From NCBI GenBank assembly GCA_936450465.1, contig OW388296.1, positions 32,309,875 through 32,373,874 on the forward strand: 64,000 nt of DNA, given 5' to 3'. Position numbers and translations under genes: made by a program. Below are positions 1-11,100 of the stretch, piece after piece. Numbering within the stretch: the stretch's first letter is position 1; each line of letters begins with the position of its first letter. The notes below the pieces were generated by a model. It did no database searches. It worked only from the letters and a program-made list of their open reading frames with translations, and was not told the DNA's origin. Origin of the DNA: Gibbula magus (Eukaryota > Mollusca > Gastropoda > Trochida > Trochidae).

Positions 1-634
1 GTCACCTGTATTTGTTAAATCATTAGGAGGTAAATATGCTATAGTTTAATTTCTCTGTGTCTTTTTTATTTGAGTCCAGTTGAGTAACGTCAGTACTTTG
101 TCACTTGAAATACATAGATATACATACATACATCTTCTTCTAACAAGCATGCTATTTTTTAAACGATAATATGGATACTATTGCCACGGACAGCTCATAA
201 TGTCTAGAGTTATACATAACAGGCCACTTTACTAATACATAATTTGCTCAATAGTATCACTCATGAATGATATTATACATGTATACCTGGAAGCATGTAT
301 GAATGTGTTTATGAATATTTTAGCCTCAAAATCTTAAATATTTTCAGTAATGCTGTAAACCTTTTCAGTACCTATCTGTAATTTCTCCTTTCTCTCATGT
401 ATGTCATCCTGTTGTAATTTCATTTGAACTATATTTATCACATTCCTTCAGCATAATGACAAAACATAACTTAAACGTTATATGTACACTGTATTTAATA
501 CATTTTTGTTTGAAAGAACGTGGGTTAATCTATGTGTTGTGAAGTGTAAATGGTTTTGAGTATAGAGTATAGGAAGACAATATTTAAAAAGTGTCCTTGT
601 GTGGTTCAACAAAATTGGCACCTAAAACTAGGTT
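1..634. other. AT-rich non-coding stretch
   Basis: I see no credible reading frame, RNA gene or clear repeat here. It probably lies in the 5' non-coding part of the first TRIM gene or just upstream, because the first coding exon at 1504 directly follows a splice acceptor, so an untranslated exon must lie to its left. I could not locate that exon. Confidence 0.4.
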
Positions 635-1325
635 TTTAACCCCCGAGTTACTGTCGTGGCGCAGTCCGTCTGTCCGTCCGTCCGTCCGTCCGTCCCGAAA
701 AGGATACTTGTGTTCTGAAATCAACTCCTCCCACATTAATTGACCAATCTTTCTGAAACTTTACACATGCTTTAGATGTACAGCAGTGTTCCACATGGCC
801 ATTGTTTGGTCCCATCGAATAAATGTCGCCCTTGACTTAAAGCACTCTGCTTTCCAATTTCATAATGACAGTACCTGTGTTCTGAAATCAACTCCTCCCA
901 CAGTTTTGTTTATCAATCTGTCTGAAACTTTACTCATCCATTGAATATACGTTGGTGATACTCATGTACTTTGTTGGGACCGATCGGAATAATTTCTTTT
1001 TAGAGTTTTGGCCCTTGACTTAGAGCGCTTAGCTTTCCCATTCAGACTTTCAATTTGTCAGCATTTGAAAATTGTATGTATTATGTATTATAACCAAGTT
1101 TGACACTGAGGTTATAACTTTTGACCTTGTGATATTGACCTTGATGTAGGATATATTTTGTGAAAAACTTAACCATGGACATAATTATGTATTAATTGAT
1201 GATAGGCCGTATATATTTGACATGCTTATTTATTTGTAATTGCTCATTAAACTACCCTTACATTTAAAATGCTTGTTTTGATAATAAGGAACCCGGGGAT
1301 TCTTGTGCTCTCAGAACACTCTTGT
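635..1325 (-). mobile_element. pearl-like non-autonomous element with CCGT microsatellite
   Basis: The block begins near a CCCCCGAG motif, contains an (ACGG)n microsatellite read on this strand as CCGT repeats (about 664-695), and then two diverged direct repeats about 167 bp apart (TGTTCTGAAATC at 711 and 878). A microsatellite joined to ~160-170-bp repeats is the layout of bivalve pearl/Helitron-like non-autonomous elements. A better preserved element of this plan lies at 17,115-18,597 in the other orientation. Boundaries are estimates. Sequence homologous to the DNA upstream of the second TRIM gene resumes at about 1,326, consistent with insertion upstream of the gene. Confidence 0.5.
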
Positions 1326-1503
1326 TTAAATTTGGTAGCATTCACATGATTTGATTTAGTACATTGCCTTGACAGATTGCAGATAATGGTCTTTCACATT
1401 TCTGCTATAACATAATTTATTTAACTTTCAGCAATGAGACACAAATATCGCTTTTAGAAAAGATAAAGCTCAAACCTTTATGTGTTTATAACCTATTTTT
1501 CAG

Positions 1504-4500
1504 ATGGACGCAATTTCAAAATTGAACCAAGACTTCTTGTCCTGCAACATATGTACAGAGATCTTCAATGACCCGTGCACTATCGGCTGTTACCATACCT
1601 TTTGTAGAAGATGTTTGACAAGATATACAAAAACTCGCAGAGATGCCATCACTGCCAAATCCATCCTGTGTCCAAATTGCAATCAGATGACGAAAGTTCC
1701 TCGACCTCAAGAACCAGTGGATCAGTGGTGTCATCAGTTCAAACCCAGTTTCCTCATACAAGGACTGCTGGATTCGTTCACCTCTCAGGAGAGTTCAGGT
1801 AGTTACCTTGTTTGTACTGTATAACAAGATGTTAGGGGTCAGATGTGTTTAGATCGATTATACATTGCAGTATATTATGCATTAGAAGTCAAGTTAAGTG
1901 ACTACAGTATTTTTCATAATATTTTATTCGGCTTTCATACGGTCCTTTAAACCACACTTTCGAATATCTGCCTATTCATACCCTTCTGCCAAATACATGT
2001 ATCATCCTCGGTTACCCAGGGTATTAAATATGCTCCGTTACTCTGCACTATATCACCCCTGGGACACTCAATCAGGGGAATCTGGTCTTAAATTACCCAC
2101 GCTTTGCCGACTTGACGAAATCAATAACCAATGAAAATGCATACTAGGATAAGACGGAAATGGTCAAGGGAGATAACCGGTGACGGATGACTAACTAAAT
2201 GACCACGCCCAGGAGGTGCGTGCTTTGCAAGGGAGTGATATGAATTGTCATTGGCTCGTTGCATTGTCCAAGTTGCATAGCACTGGCTCTCGCCGGGCAT
2301 GGACGGGTAATGTGCGTACAGATTTCTCTGATGGAGTGTCCCAGGGGTGATATAGCGGAGAATATTGGGGCATATATACAAACCTTGGTAAGCGAGGATG
2401 GTCAACTATATGATAAATACTTTTACAAATGAAAATTGAGTAACAGTCTTAAACACTTTCAGAAACCAAAAATTGCACTTTGCAAATATATGCACAGTAG
2501 TTATATGAATATTAATCATTACCGAACCACACCTGTCTTTTGTCTTTTACATGTAAGTATCTAAAATAACGTTTCACAAATTGCCCGCGCAAGGCATGGT
2601 ACATTGTCCGGTTTTCGATCATTAATCACCTTTAGCACATCTATATTGTCACTATATTGAATGGACTACCATTAAAATGACAATTTACATCAACAGTCAC
2701 TGCTTTAAAACACCGTTTATAACGTTTGACATATTGTGACTCCAGTAACAAACTTAATGTTCCCTTAATTTAATCATAATAACTGAACAATAGAAACAGC
2801 AGACTTATCAAACAATTTGAAATATATTACTCATAATCGATACTAAACTGCTGTTTATAGATTTATAGAAACTTGTGTGATTGATGAATGCATATCTTTA
2901 ATAAAACAGTATTATTTCTTCCAGGTCCTGTTGCTCACTTCTGCTTCACTTGTCAACATAATGGGAAGACGACACAGGCCAAATCAGTTTGTGAAGATTG
3001 CGACATCTTGTTATGTGAAGCCTGTGGTAAAGTGCATATGGCCACTCCAATGGCAGCAGATCACGTGATTTCACCTCTGGGCGCTGGATCAACTCCACAA
3101 CTCAAGAAACGCAAAGTCATGTGTAAGGAGCACAACTGTTTGGTTGAATATTTTTGCAAAGATTGCCAGAAAGCTGTTTGTCAGAAATGTTGTATCATCT
3201 ACCACAGGAAATGTCACTCTGTGGTCCTCCTCGACTCAATGGTTCCTGAAATGAAACAAGTACTTCAGAAAAATTATGATCACATCAACTCTCAAAGTCA
3301 ACAGGTAGGAAACACTTTGAAGATAAGGAGATCAGAAGTGGAGGAAACAACACAACACAAATCTTCTCTGCAGTCAGAGATCAGAAGAGTCAGTCAGCAA
3401 GCCGTGGATCTGATCAGAAGAAAGGAGAAGAAACTCTTGGATGAACTGGATGTGATCACTGACAAGCAGACTGGAGAACTGAGAGGTCAGATAAAATCTG
3501 GAGAAATTGACCTGCAAACATATCAACAGTACACCGAGTTCATCAAACAAGTCCTGCAGACTGACAGTGCAATGGATCTCTTTGATATGTACACGCTGTG
3601 TCAGTCAGGGGAGATAACTGCTGAAATACATAGAAAGGACAAACAAGGAGACAGAACGAAGAGAGTTGAGTTTGAGAATCAGCTGGATGTGGATCAAATT
3701 GACAGAACTTTACAACTTGGTCGTGTGAAGTTTATAGAAGACAAGTCCAATCTCCAGGATACACCTAAACTTCTGTCTACAGTCAGTACTCAATCGAAGG
3801 ATGATAACGAGACACCAAGTCCCTGTGACATTGAAGTTTTGAACATTGCTGGTACCGATACACTGGTTGTTACCGACTACAGCAATTCAAGTGTCAAGTC
3901 CTGTTACACAAAACGCGGCACACCTCACTGCACATCTCTCAAACTTGATGAACGTCCCCGTACATTAACAAAGATTAGTCAGGACAGAGTAGCTGTAACA
4001 CACTGGTCACACAACAGTATTGAACTAATCAAGCTGACTCCTGACCCAGTCCGTGTTTCCTCAATCAAAACAAAGAAGAAGTACACATGTCTGACTGCTC
4101 TCAGTGACACAACTCTGGCTGCAGGTTGTTATGATCCTCCCAGTATTGACGTCCTGGATCTGTCAGGGAGAGTCCTGAGATCTGTGATCACACCCAGCAC
4201 TGGTCAGCTGCTGATACAGGAACCACTGTACATGTGTACAACACGTCAGGGTCACATTGTAGTGGTAGGTAGATGGTCAGTTGTCTACTGTGTAACACAG
4301 CAGGGGGAGGTTCTGTACACACACACGCTGACAGGAGGGTATGATGCATGTGGTGCTGTAACAACTACAGACACTGATTCTGTTATCGTGGCTGATTACA
4401 GGTACAACAATATCATCCAGCTGACTGAGACAGGGGAGTATGTGAGAGATCTGCTGACTGGACAAGAAGGGATTGTTAGTCCACGGGGAATACGTGTACA

Positions 4501-4561
4501 CGGGAACAAACTGTATGTTACAGAAGGATGCAGGGAACATGTCAAGTTATTTCAGTTATGA
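1504..4561 (+). CDS. TRIM family protein 1 (RING, two B-boxes, coiled coil, NHL-like C-terminus)
   Basis: This is a two-exon gene, join(1504..1798, 2925..4561), giving 643 aa. The donor is CAG|GTAGTT and the acceptor TTCTTCCAG; the intron is phase 1 and splits a glycine codon, joining RING and B-box frames exactly. Residues 14-59 form a C3HC4 RING (C14, C17, C29, H31, C34, C37, C56, C59). B-box 1 covers about 105-145 and B-box 2 about 165-196 (C165, H168, C176, C179, C184, C187, H192, H196). A charged coiled coil follows (about 205-300), then a C-terminal region (about 395-643) with short repeated beta-like segments resembling an NHL/six-bladed propeller. TRIM proteins of this kind are usually E3 ubiquitin ligases, with the C-terminal domain binding the target; that role is inferred. 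The ATG directly follows an acceptor (TTTTTCAG), so an untranslated 5' exon is expected. Retaining the intron would give a 106-aa RING-only product. The target is unknown. Confidence 0.9.
2003..2400. mobile_element. 398-bp MITE-like element in the TRIM intron
   Basis: The ends form an imperfect terminal inverted repeat of about 80 bp: CATCCTCGGTTACC at 2003, and the reverse complement of the right end (2323-2400) starting CATCCTCGCTTACC. Both arms contain TATATCACCCCTGGGACACT. The ~240-bp interior has no coding potential. The intron of the second TRIM gene lacks it, so it arrived after the duplication or was lost from the other copy. I see no certain target duplication. A single matching arm lies at about 6,515-6,565. 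Confidence 0.7.
2560..2870 (-). repeat. intron segment matching a locally repeated block, inverted
   Basis: The reverse complement contains GATCGAAAACCGGACAAT, then an AGTGACAATATA motif and, on the other side, AAGGGA(A)CATTAAG and GTTATAAAC. The same series occurs in direct orientation near 6,620-6,880, 9,570-9,700, 22,570-22,960, 25,360-25,500 and 34,870-35,000. A diverged version is also present in the shorter intron of the second TRIM gene (about 32,130-32,180), so this may be old intron sequence copied outside the gene rather than a recent insertion. Confidence 0.5.
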
Positions 4562-5204
4562 GTTCCTGATTGAAATTGATAAACTTGGATCTTGAGATGT
4601 ATTTCAGACATTCCTTTACTTTTATTTGAATGTACAAAATCTTGGCTAACACACTATTATGCAAGGTCAACATTCTGAATGTCAGTTTTAAGTTATTCTG
4701 TGTGACTTTCTTTCTATTAAAATTTTATAAAATATGCCAGACAGATACATTGACATTTCGCACTAATTAACCCACCTCGTCAACTGACACGACGTGCACG
4801 GACTGCACGCTTTTCACGTGCTGCCCGGGAGCTCGCTATATTTCACAATCAACTGCACAACAAATTCCACATCTCAGTTTTAATTGTCAAGTATATTTTG
4901 TTATGATCATGTTTGTATAAAATGTGTTGAATTAGGTAACTAACAGGGTTATTATATATTTATATATTTAACAACTATATTATAAATGTTTTCCTTTTAT
5001 TTGCCTATTAATGAATATGTTTTTTTATGTATGTAAGTTGCAGTGTCATAATATTATAACAGAGATGTCAACTTGCTCATCGATTTTACTTGTAGCTTGT
5101 AAAAATAGTTTTGTATTTTTGTGTCATGGTTTGTTTTCAACTGGCTTATGAAAATGTCGCTAGGGTTTATAATACATAATCAGCATTTGGAAATGTATGT
5201 TACA
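4562..5204 (+). other. 3' flank of TRIM gene 1 with conserved GCACG/CACGTG block
   Basis: This non-coding stretch aligns with the region after the second TRIM gene (33,888-34,430). Its best conserved part, about 4,747-4,840, contains GTGCACGGACTGCACGC and TTTTCACGTGCT. Related blocks occur near 18,676, 21,818, 28,724 and 34,060, three of them without any TRIM coding sequence beside them. Further right the two TRIM flanks share TTAGGTAACTAACA and AGAGATGTCAACTTG. No standard AATAAA is obvious right after the stop; ATTAAA occurs near 4,718. Confidence 0.6.
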
Positions 5205-5213
5205 CTTATGTCA

Positions 5214-5530
5214 GCGGGGGCGGGATAGTGCAGTGGTTAGCGCATTTGGCTTCGGATCAAGAGGTCCGTGGTTCGAATCCGGCCAGGGGCTCGGCAACTT
5301 TGTTTGCAGTTGAGAAATGTTCTACACGCAGTAAAGTTTGGGTTCAAAGCTACACTGAATTTCAGCGTAGTACCACCAATGGTTTGCTAGTTCCAGCCGA
5401 TGCTCGCAGGTTTCACCGCAATGCATAACCACATGGCTTGCGGGCTTTCTCCCTGACATAATACTAGCAGCCGCGATATAAGTGAAATACTCTTGAAAGC
5501 GGCGTTACACCTCAACTCACCTCACCTCAC
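5214..5530 (+). mobile_element. tRNA-derived SINE with target-site duplication
   Basis: The head resembles a tRNA gene, with a box-A-like TAGTGCAGTGGTTAGCGC and a perfect box B GGTTCGAATCC (about 5,272-5,282), the internal RNA polymerase III promoter typical of SINEs. A body of ~200 bp follows and the tail ends CTCAACTCACCTCACCTCAC. The 9-bp sequence CTTATGTCA flanks it on both sides (5,205-5,213 and 5,531-5,539). The tail segment AAAGCGGCGTTA...CAACTCAC closely matches the 3' end of the complete LINE at 49,837-55,656, which suggests that LINE's machinery moved it. A second copy lies at about 29,396-29,708 on the minus strand. Confidence 0.85.
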
Positions 5531-5664
5531 CTTATGTCACCATATTTGAAAAAACGCGTCAAATATGATAACTCAAGTTTCAATAATGAAAATTAATACA
5601 ACTGATGTTATTACCCCATCGTTGATATGTCCTTACGTCTATCTGTTCGCCTGTCTTGGTCATA

Positions 5665-6090
5665 TCTCTACAGCTTTATTACCCCCGCCACACTGTGGCA
5701 ATGTTGTAGGGGATATAGAAATGACCTCCGTTCGGGGTCCTGGTATCGTTTCCGAGCATGAACTAAAAAACTATAAGGTTTAGCTCAATGAATCTTGGTA
5801 TGTGGAACAGTCATCATGTGTAGAAGTGTCTTTTCATGGTTTCGACTTCTTTGGAATTTTAATTTTAGCCATTTCCCCCCAAAATATCTTTATCTCAATT
5901 CTAGAACAAAACTCAAAATTATGTTCACAATTTCACTTCCAGAACAGATTTGAAGAGTGTTAGGCAGAGGTTAATACATCTTGGGAAGTTTATAGAGATC
6001 GTTTCATTGTTTTTGCCGAATATCATTTCAATCTCATCGAGTGGAGTGATAGATATTTTAACGAGTGGCGCAGTGACAGGGGATATAGTA
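5665..6090. repeat. degenerate interspersed repeat with GGGGATATAG ends
   Basis: The left end reads ACCCCCGCCACACTGTGG followed by GTAGGGGATATAG, and the right end has GTGGCGCAGTGACAGGGGATATAG. Such CCCCCG/GGGGATAT ends occur in non-autonomous elements of molluscs, and the other pearl-like blocks in this window have similar ends (near 645 and 18,590). There is no coding potential. I could not define exact boundaries or a target duplication. Confidence 0.4.
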
Positions 6091-6179
6091 TATCTCTATG
6101 TAAACATTATTAACATGCAATAGTTTAATTGTTCAATCTATGGTGTTTGGGCCTGAAAACTGGATAACCTCTGTATGTC

Positions 6180-6455
6180 TGATTCCAGAGTGACCAATGT
6201 GATATTGTTGAGTGACACGAGTGAATGTAAAATGATGTTTTGCCCTAATGAGTGTGTTAATTTCTTTATTATCCATTCAACAGAAGGCAAGATTTACAAA
6301 AGGAAGGTGCAGGAATCATCAATCAGGGATGTCAATCGTGTCATGTCAACGCGTATTGATACACCTCTAACTGAGTCACTGCTACTGTTGAACGGTGTCG
6401 ACGTGATAAGGCTAATATTGTAGTGCCATTTCAAACAACACAATGGTAACACTTT
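6180..6455 (+). repeat. locally repeated block (cluster unit, part U-V)
   Basis: The block contains GTGTGTTAATTTCTTTATT, AACGCGTATTGATACACCTC and GCTAATATTGTAGTGCCATT. The same series appears at 11,780-11,896 continuing at 17,008-17,080 (split by the foldback element) and at about 21,555-21,690. Here and at 21.6 kb the block is uninterrupted, so these copies act as empty sites for the foldback insertion. An 82-codon open frame across it (6,175-6,423) has no recognisable domain and I do not call it a gene. Confidence 0.6.
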
Positions 6456-6504
6456 TCTGTAAAGTTTTAAAACATGTCATTGCTGTTTGCAAGAACCAGT
6501 GTAT

Positions 6505-6570
6505 GACAGAGATCATTATATATGCTCCGTTAGTCTGCACTATATCACCCCTGGGACATGCTTTCTAGCT
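6505..6570 (+). repeat. single arm of the MITE found at 2,003-2,400
   Basis: TATGCTCCGTTAGTCTGCAC followed by TATATCACCCCTGGGACA matches the inverted-repeat arm of the intronic MITE almost exactly. No opposite arm is found within the next kilobase, so this is a truncated copy or solo end. Confidence 0.6.
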
Positions 6571-6609
6571 GTACTCAAATTAACGACCCTGTTGGGTTCA
6601 CATAACCTT

Positions 6610-6922
6610 ATATTTTATCGGGAAATACTGACTGTTGCTACAATTATCAGTTAAATGCTAATTCAATTAGTGTAATGACAGTATGAACGTAAATTCGCGA
6701 TCTATGATATGATTGAAAACCGGACAATGGCGAGCGTAAATTTTTCCAACTTAATTTAGCTGATAGCTGTATTGGTTCTATTATTCATGAATTGTGATTG
6801 AATTAAAGGGACATTAAGTATGCTGTTGGAGTCAAATTATGATAAACGTTATAAACAGCGATTATATTGCAGCATGTTATGTAATATCAATTTCATATGC
6901 TAAAATATCAACTGAAATATAG

Positions 6923-6925
<3 letters not shown>
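6610..6925 (+). repeat. locally repeated block (cluster unit, part Q)
   Basis: The series TTATCGGGAAATACTGACTG, GAAAACCGGACAATGGCGAG, AAAGGGACATTAAGTATG and AACGTTATAAACAGCG occurs in the same order at 22,560-23,035 and in part at 20,300-20,450, 25,360-25,560, 9,570-9,750 and 34,790-35,040. It ends with CAACTGAAATATAGAACTGT, which also precedes the microsatellite at 23,042. No coding content is visible. Confidence 0.65.
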
Positions 6926-6964
<39 letters not shown>

Positions 6965-7025
6965 TTGGTTGTCCCTGTCTCTGTCTGTCTGTCTGTCTAT
7001 GTGTGTCTGTCTCTCTCTGTCTCCG
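6926..7025 (+). repeat. (GT)n microsatellite followed by CTGT/CTCT repeats
   Basis: About 18 uninterrupted TG units run from 6,926 to 6,962 and are followed by CTGT- and CTCT-rich DNA to about 7,025. A corresponding CTCTGT tract sits at the same place in another copy of the block (23,042-23,094), so the seed was present before duplication. The 70-aa frame across it is an artefact of the repeat. Confidence 0.9.
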
Positions 7026-7234
7026 TATTCTTTTTTCTTTAGTTTTATTCTAATTATTAATCATAAACTGACACACAGATTTTTTTTTTATCAAAACAAG
7101 TTTTTATAACACAAACATTTTAGATAGTGAAATGTTGTTATTCCAAAAACTAGTGTATGTCAACAGGAGAACCGATTTAGTTGTAGTCAGTTTTAATACG
7201 TGTAGTGCACATAGTTACATCTTGTGACATTATG

Positions 7235-7530
7235 ACCCTGGTCTAACCTTGGCTGCCGTACTGCTCGAAGGTCACCTTCACATCTTTCACCAGGTACCCA
7301 CTTATTGCTGGGGGAACAGAGTCACATGTTGATTAAAGTCACTTACCCAGGGAGACACCGTAAATATGTACACTCGTGTCTCAGTGTGGGACAGGGAATC
7401 AACCTCCAAACTATGTTAATTCAGCAATGAAGCTGGTAACCACCCATGCTGCAAGCCGCGCCCATTGTTGCTGAACTTGGTACTGATAGCTGATAGCGGT
7501 CGACTGAGCTGTGCACAGGACCACGTGCCA
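7235..7530 (-). mobile_element. SINE-like interspersed repeat
   Basis: Read on the minus strand it starts CACGTGGTCC and continues with CAGCTCAGTCGACCGCTATC, AAGTTCAGCAACAA, CCCACACTGAGACACGAG, GTGACTTTAATCAACATGTG and GGTACCTGGTGAAAGATGTG. A copy at 14,982-15,260 (+) shares the same start, which fixes that end. Diverged or partial copies lie at about 22,290-22,545, 25,130-25,290, 29,340-29,395 and 34,560-34,770. The AGCTCAGTCG segment is a plausible box A; box B is unclear, so the tRNA origin is tentative. Confidence 0.65.
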
Positions 7531-7559
7531 CCACTAAATGTTGAAGCCAGGACCAGTTA

Positions 7560-8190
7560 TGATCTTAGAAACGTTCAGGATCTTTCCATTTCATATTGCC
7601 GCACTAACCTTTACAGTCAATCATTTTTCACAACTTTGGAATAACCTCCCACTGCATGTAAGAGAAGCTGCCTCCATAAATGTGTTTAAATCGTATATAT
7701 TTCCACGTAAACTTAAATCACCTGCATAGTTCTTACTTGGTAAAAGAAAACTCAACATAGTTGATATTCAATTAAGATATTCAAATGGAAAATTAAACAA
7801 TGATCTATATAGAATTGGACTCTCGGACCATACTGAATGTAATTGTAAATCTCCTTGTGAATATTCTCATCATTATTTCATGGAATGTATTATGTAAAAT
7901 AATATTATACATCAAATGCTTCAAAATATTAGTATAGTATGCAATACCAGAGTACAGTTAAATTTAGATAGAAACTGCTTACCCATTAGAATATTTATTG
8001 TTTTGTCAATATACTCTGCTACGTCATTTCGGATTCTTTTGTAAATATACTCATCTTTCTATATAAACTTGTCTCTGTACATAATGTATGTTACTTTTCA
8101 ATATTATATGTCAACATTGTACATAGGAGAGGGTTTCATTAAGTTGGATAACTTGTACCCAATCCTTTCTCTTGAATAAATATGTTAAAA
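7560..8190 (+). pseudogene. 3' end of a degenerate non-LTR retrotransposon
   Basis: The frame to 7,729 encodes a segment with FSQLWNNLPLHVREA and INVFKSYI, the familiar C-terminal motif of CR1/L2-type reverse transcriptase proteins. After an in-frame TAG (7,727-7,729) the same frame continues with LRYSNGKLNNDLYRIGL and ECNC..PCEYSHHYFMEC, the usual cysteine/histidine finish of these proteins. A TAA follows at 7,895-7,897, and the frame again continues to about 8,044. The 3' tail at 8,125-8,190 (GAGAGGGTTTCATTAAGTTG ... TGAATAAATATGTT) is identical over about 60 bp to a solo tail at 60,252-60,333. The copy is 5'-truncated and inactive. Confidence 0.75.
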
Positions 8191-8199
8191 TAGAACCAC

Positions 8200-11100
8200 C
8201 ACGCCTAGAACAATTGCTGATAATGAGATCTCACATCCCTTACTTGATTAAGATATGGATATATTTTTGTTAGATTGTCATAATTGTTTTCTGACATTTA
8301 CGATGATGAACAATTTTTGAACTCTTCTGGACAAGAGTGAACATATGAAACATATTACAGCGCTTATGTACACCTTGAGTAAAATACGCTCTTTAGATTG
8401 AAATTTAAGACATTGATGATTCAGTACATTATATCACATATATCGAGGACATGTCAAACCTGCAAAGCATAGAAGACGAACAGAATGAACTTTCTACATG
8501 AATCATGAACTTCATAGCAGTATTGCAGTTGACAACGAAATTTATTTTTATAAAATGAAATCCTGATACAAGCTGATTGAATAATATATAATTATATATA
8601 GTTTAGTTTAAACACTATTGAACGTTTTGGTTTTAATAACTCTTCTACGTGTAGGTAATTTAACTAACATGATTATTATTGAGTCGATTTCATAGTCGAA
8701 ATCTGTTGTTCATAAACAATATCAGAGATTTTTTAAAATAAAACACAAGTCAATATTGTATATTCTGCAATTACTACAAAAAACATCCTTCGAAAGTGGC
8801 TGACAGAAAGTTACAATTACAAGTTGGCATTGGCATATATATTTGTTTTGCTTTTTTTAATCACATCTTCTTTTTGAGAAATAAACAATTAAGTTTGATT
8901 CAATTTACTACGTAATCTAAGCAAATGGTTACTTATAATAATTAATCGATTACACATTTGAAATTAAATTTCATAATGATATAATATTAAAAATACTTAT
9001 TATATAAATAAGATTTCAAAGTCTGTTGGTTGTTATCAGCCAAGAGGTGTCGCTGCAACCAGGAAGTTGTCAAGGTAGGTTCAGAGTGTTATACTCGGAG
9101 TCAGTATAAATTTATATAATTCTTACTTTCTCTTCAGGTTAGGTCAGCTTATCAATATGTACACCTTTAACGTGCTTTATACGTGGGATAAACGTTTAAT
9201 GAAACACATATGTATTCAATGTTTAATGTTTGTAGAGCAGCACAACGTAATCGGAAAAGGATGTAGATGAGTATTCAATATAAGGTGTAGACGATTCTTC
9301 AGTATAAGGTGTAGACGATTCTTCAGTATAGGGTGTGAAACAAACGTTGTGTATCTGACAGATTAAGTATGTTATCTTTAGATTGACAGGTAAGTTGTTG
9401 ACACCTGTAGATAAGATTATCAATATGCAACAGACGGAGGTAACCCGTATTGTACCTTGTAGCGAGACAAAATCTTTGTCAGAGAGAATAGCAAACGGGG
9501 CCTCGACTGCAATTTTTGTCCTGTCTGAAATTATGTTTATGTTTATGTAGTTAAGGCCTAAATGGTGTCATTTTATCGAGAACTACTAACTGTGTCTGGT
9601 GTATCAATTTAATACTAGGTTATTCAGTATAGTGACAATATAAAGTGGTGATTCATGATTGAAAATCGGACAATGGCGAGCATCAATTTGTCAAACTTAC
9701 TTTGGGCGACTTACATGTAGTATATTTCAATGAAGCTGATAACTGCATTGTTTATAACTTAGTTTAATTCAATTAGTTTTATTGAAAGCTTGGTACGGTA
9801 TTAAGCCAATTAATTAGTCCTACTTGCTCTTAAGGAAAGAAATATGTCAGCTTCTCAACACGCCCACCTTTAAAGGCAGTGTAGAACACCTTTTGACAGT
9901 ATATTGGAGGACTTATTATTCGAGGACTTATTATGCATTGTTTGTCTCTTTCAGCTTTCTATTGATTCAATACAATAATGGCAATTTGCTTTCATTAACC
10001 TGTATTTGATAAATAAAACTTTGAAGCGGACAGCTTAAAAAGTGATGAAGTTGCCGCATATGGAGTATAAACACGCAACAAAACTGTAGCAATCAATGTC
10101 ATGGTGACTGTCAAAAATAAATTGCGCATCTGATTTTCCGAATGTTATCATTTAGATGTGTTTGTTAGCTTCAGTGTTGTAGTTAGAAGTACATATATTG
10201 ATATGTATTCAATTCAAACTGTGATAAAGAATTGAGTTTTGATTAAACTATACTACCATTAATATCTTAACAATATTTGTTCGTACATTGTCACAAACGT
10301 TTGTGGGATCATGATATTTGAATTAATTAACATTAATTAATAAACATTTCCAAATATTTAATTCTGATCTGAATACTGTAATACAAGCTGTGTAAAGTTT
10401 TTAAAAAATCTTGGCCATTGTGATTTGATTTCATATTGACAAATTGAGGTAAAATCTTACTTATTCTTTTAACTGTGCCGATTTTCATAAAAGCAAGTTA
10501 TACTACTTTGAATAATTCAATTTGACTATTTGCATTCAAATCTTTAAACATTGATTGAACCAGGGCACTTCTCATTTGCAAACATTTTACAAATGTCTCT
10601 GTTCTAAATTCAACAGTCAACCACAAGCACTTTCTGGCTCGCATTTGGTCTTCTTTCTAAATTAGCATGTTTATGATAATATATCTTCATGGATTTAAAG
10701 ACTATACGACGAGTATTGCAATGGACAAGAAGAAGGGTTTACCTAAAGTATGTTTTTAAAAATAGCAATTACAGCTTGAGAGTGATTGTGAAGCTGGGTC
10801 CTGTTTGTAAGAAACTCACCTTGTGGAGTAGCAGAGTGCTTTGCGAATGATAACTCCATATGTTTCATTGGGACACATGCTTGGGCAACAGAGGGAGTCA
10901 GTGTCGATTTAATGCAACGTTTTATTAATTCAATTTAACATTTTAATTTGATTGTGTGCTCTTATGTGGCTTAGGTTGAGAAATATTTATAAGGAAGCTT
11001 CTTTGATTATTTGTTTTCTTGAGTATTCTTGGTTGAATTGCGCTACATTACATCACGCTACATTATTAGTGGTGCTGTGACATATAGTAGTCTTAATGTC

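Noticed and set aside
5214..5290. Functional tRNA gene
   Set aside because: Boxes A and B are good, but the sequence continues into a SINE body and tail with target duplications, and a complete cloverleaf is not evident.
5228..5428. 66-aa frame, and the similar 68-aa frame at 29,497-29,703
   Set aside because: Both are translations of the SINE; the shared protein text is due to repeat identity.
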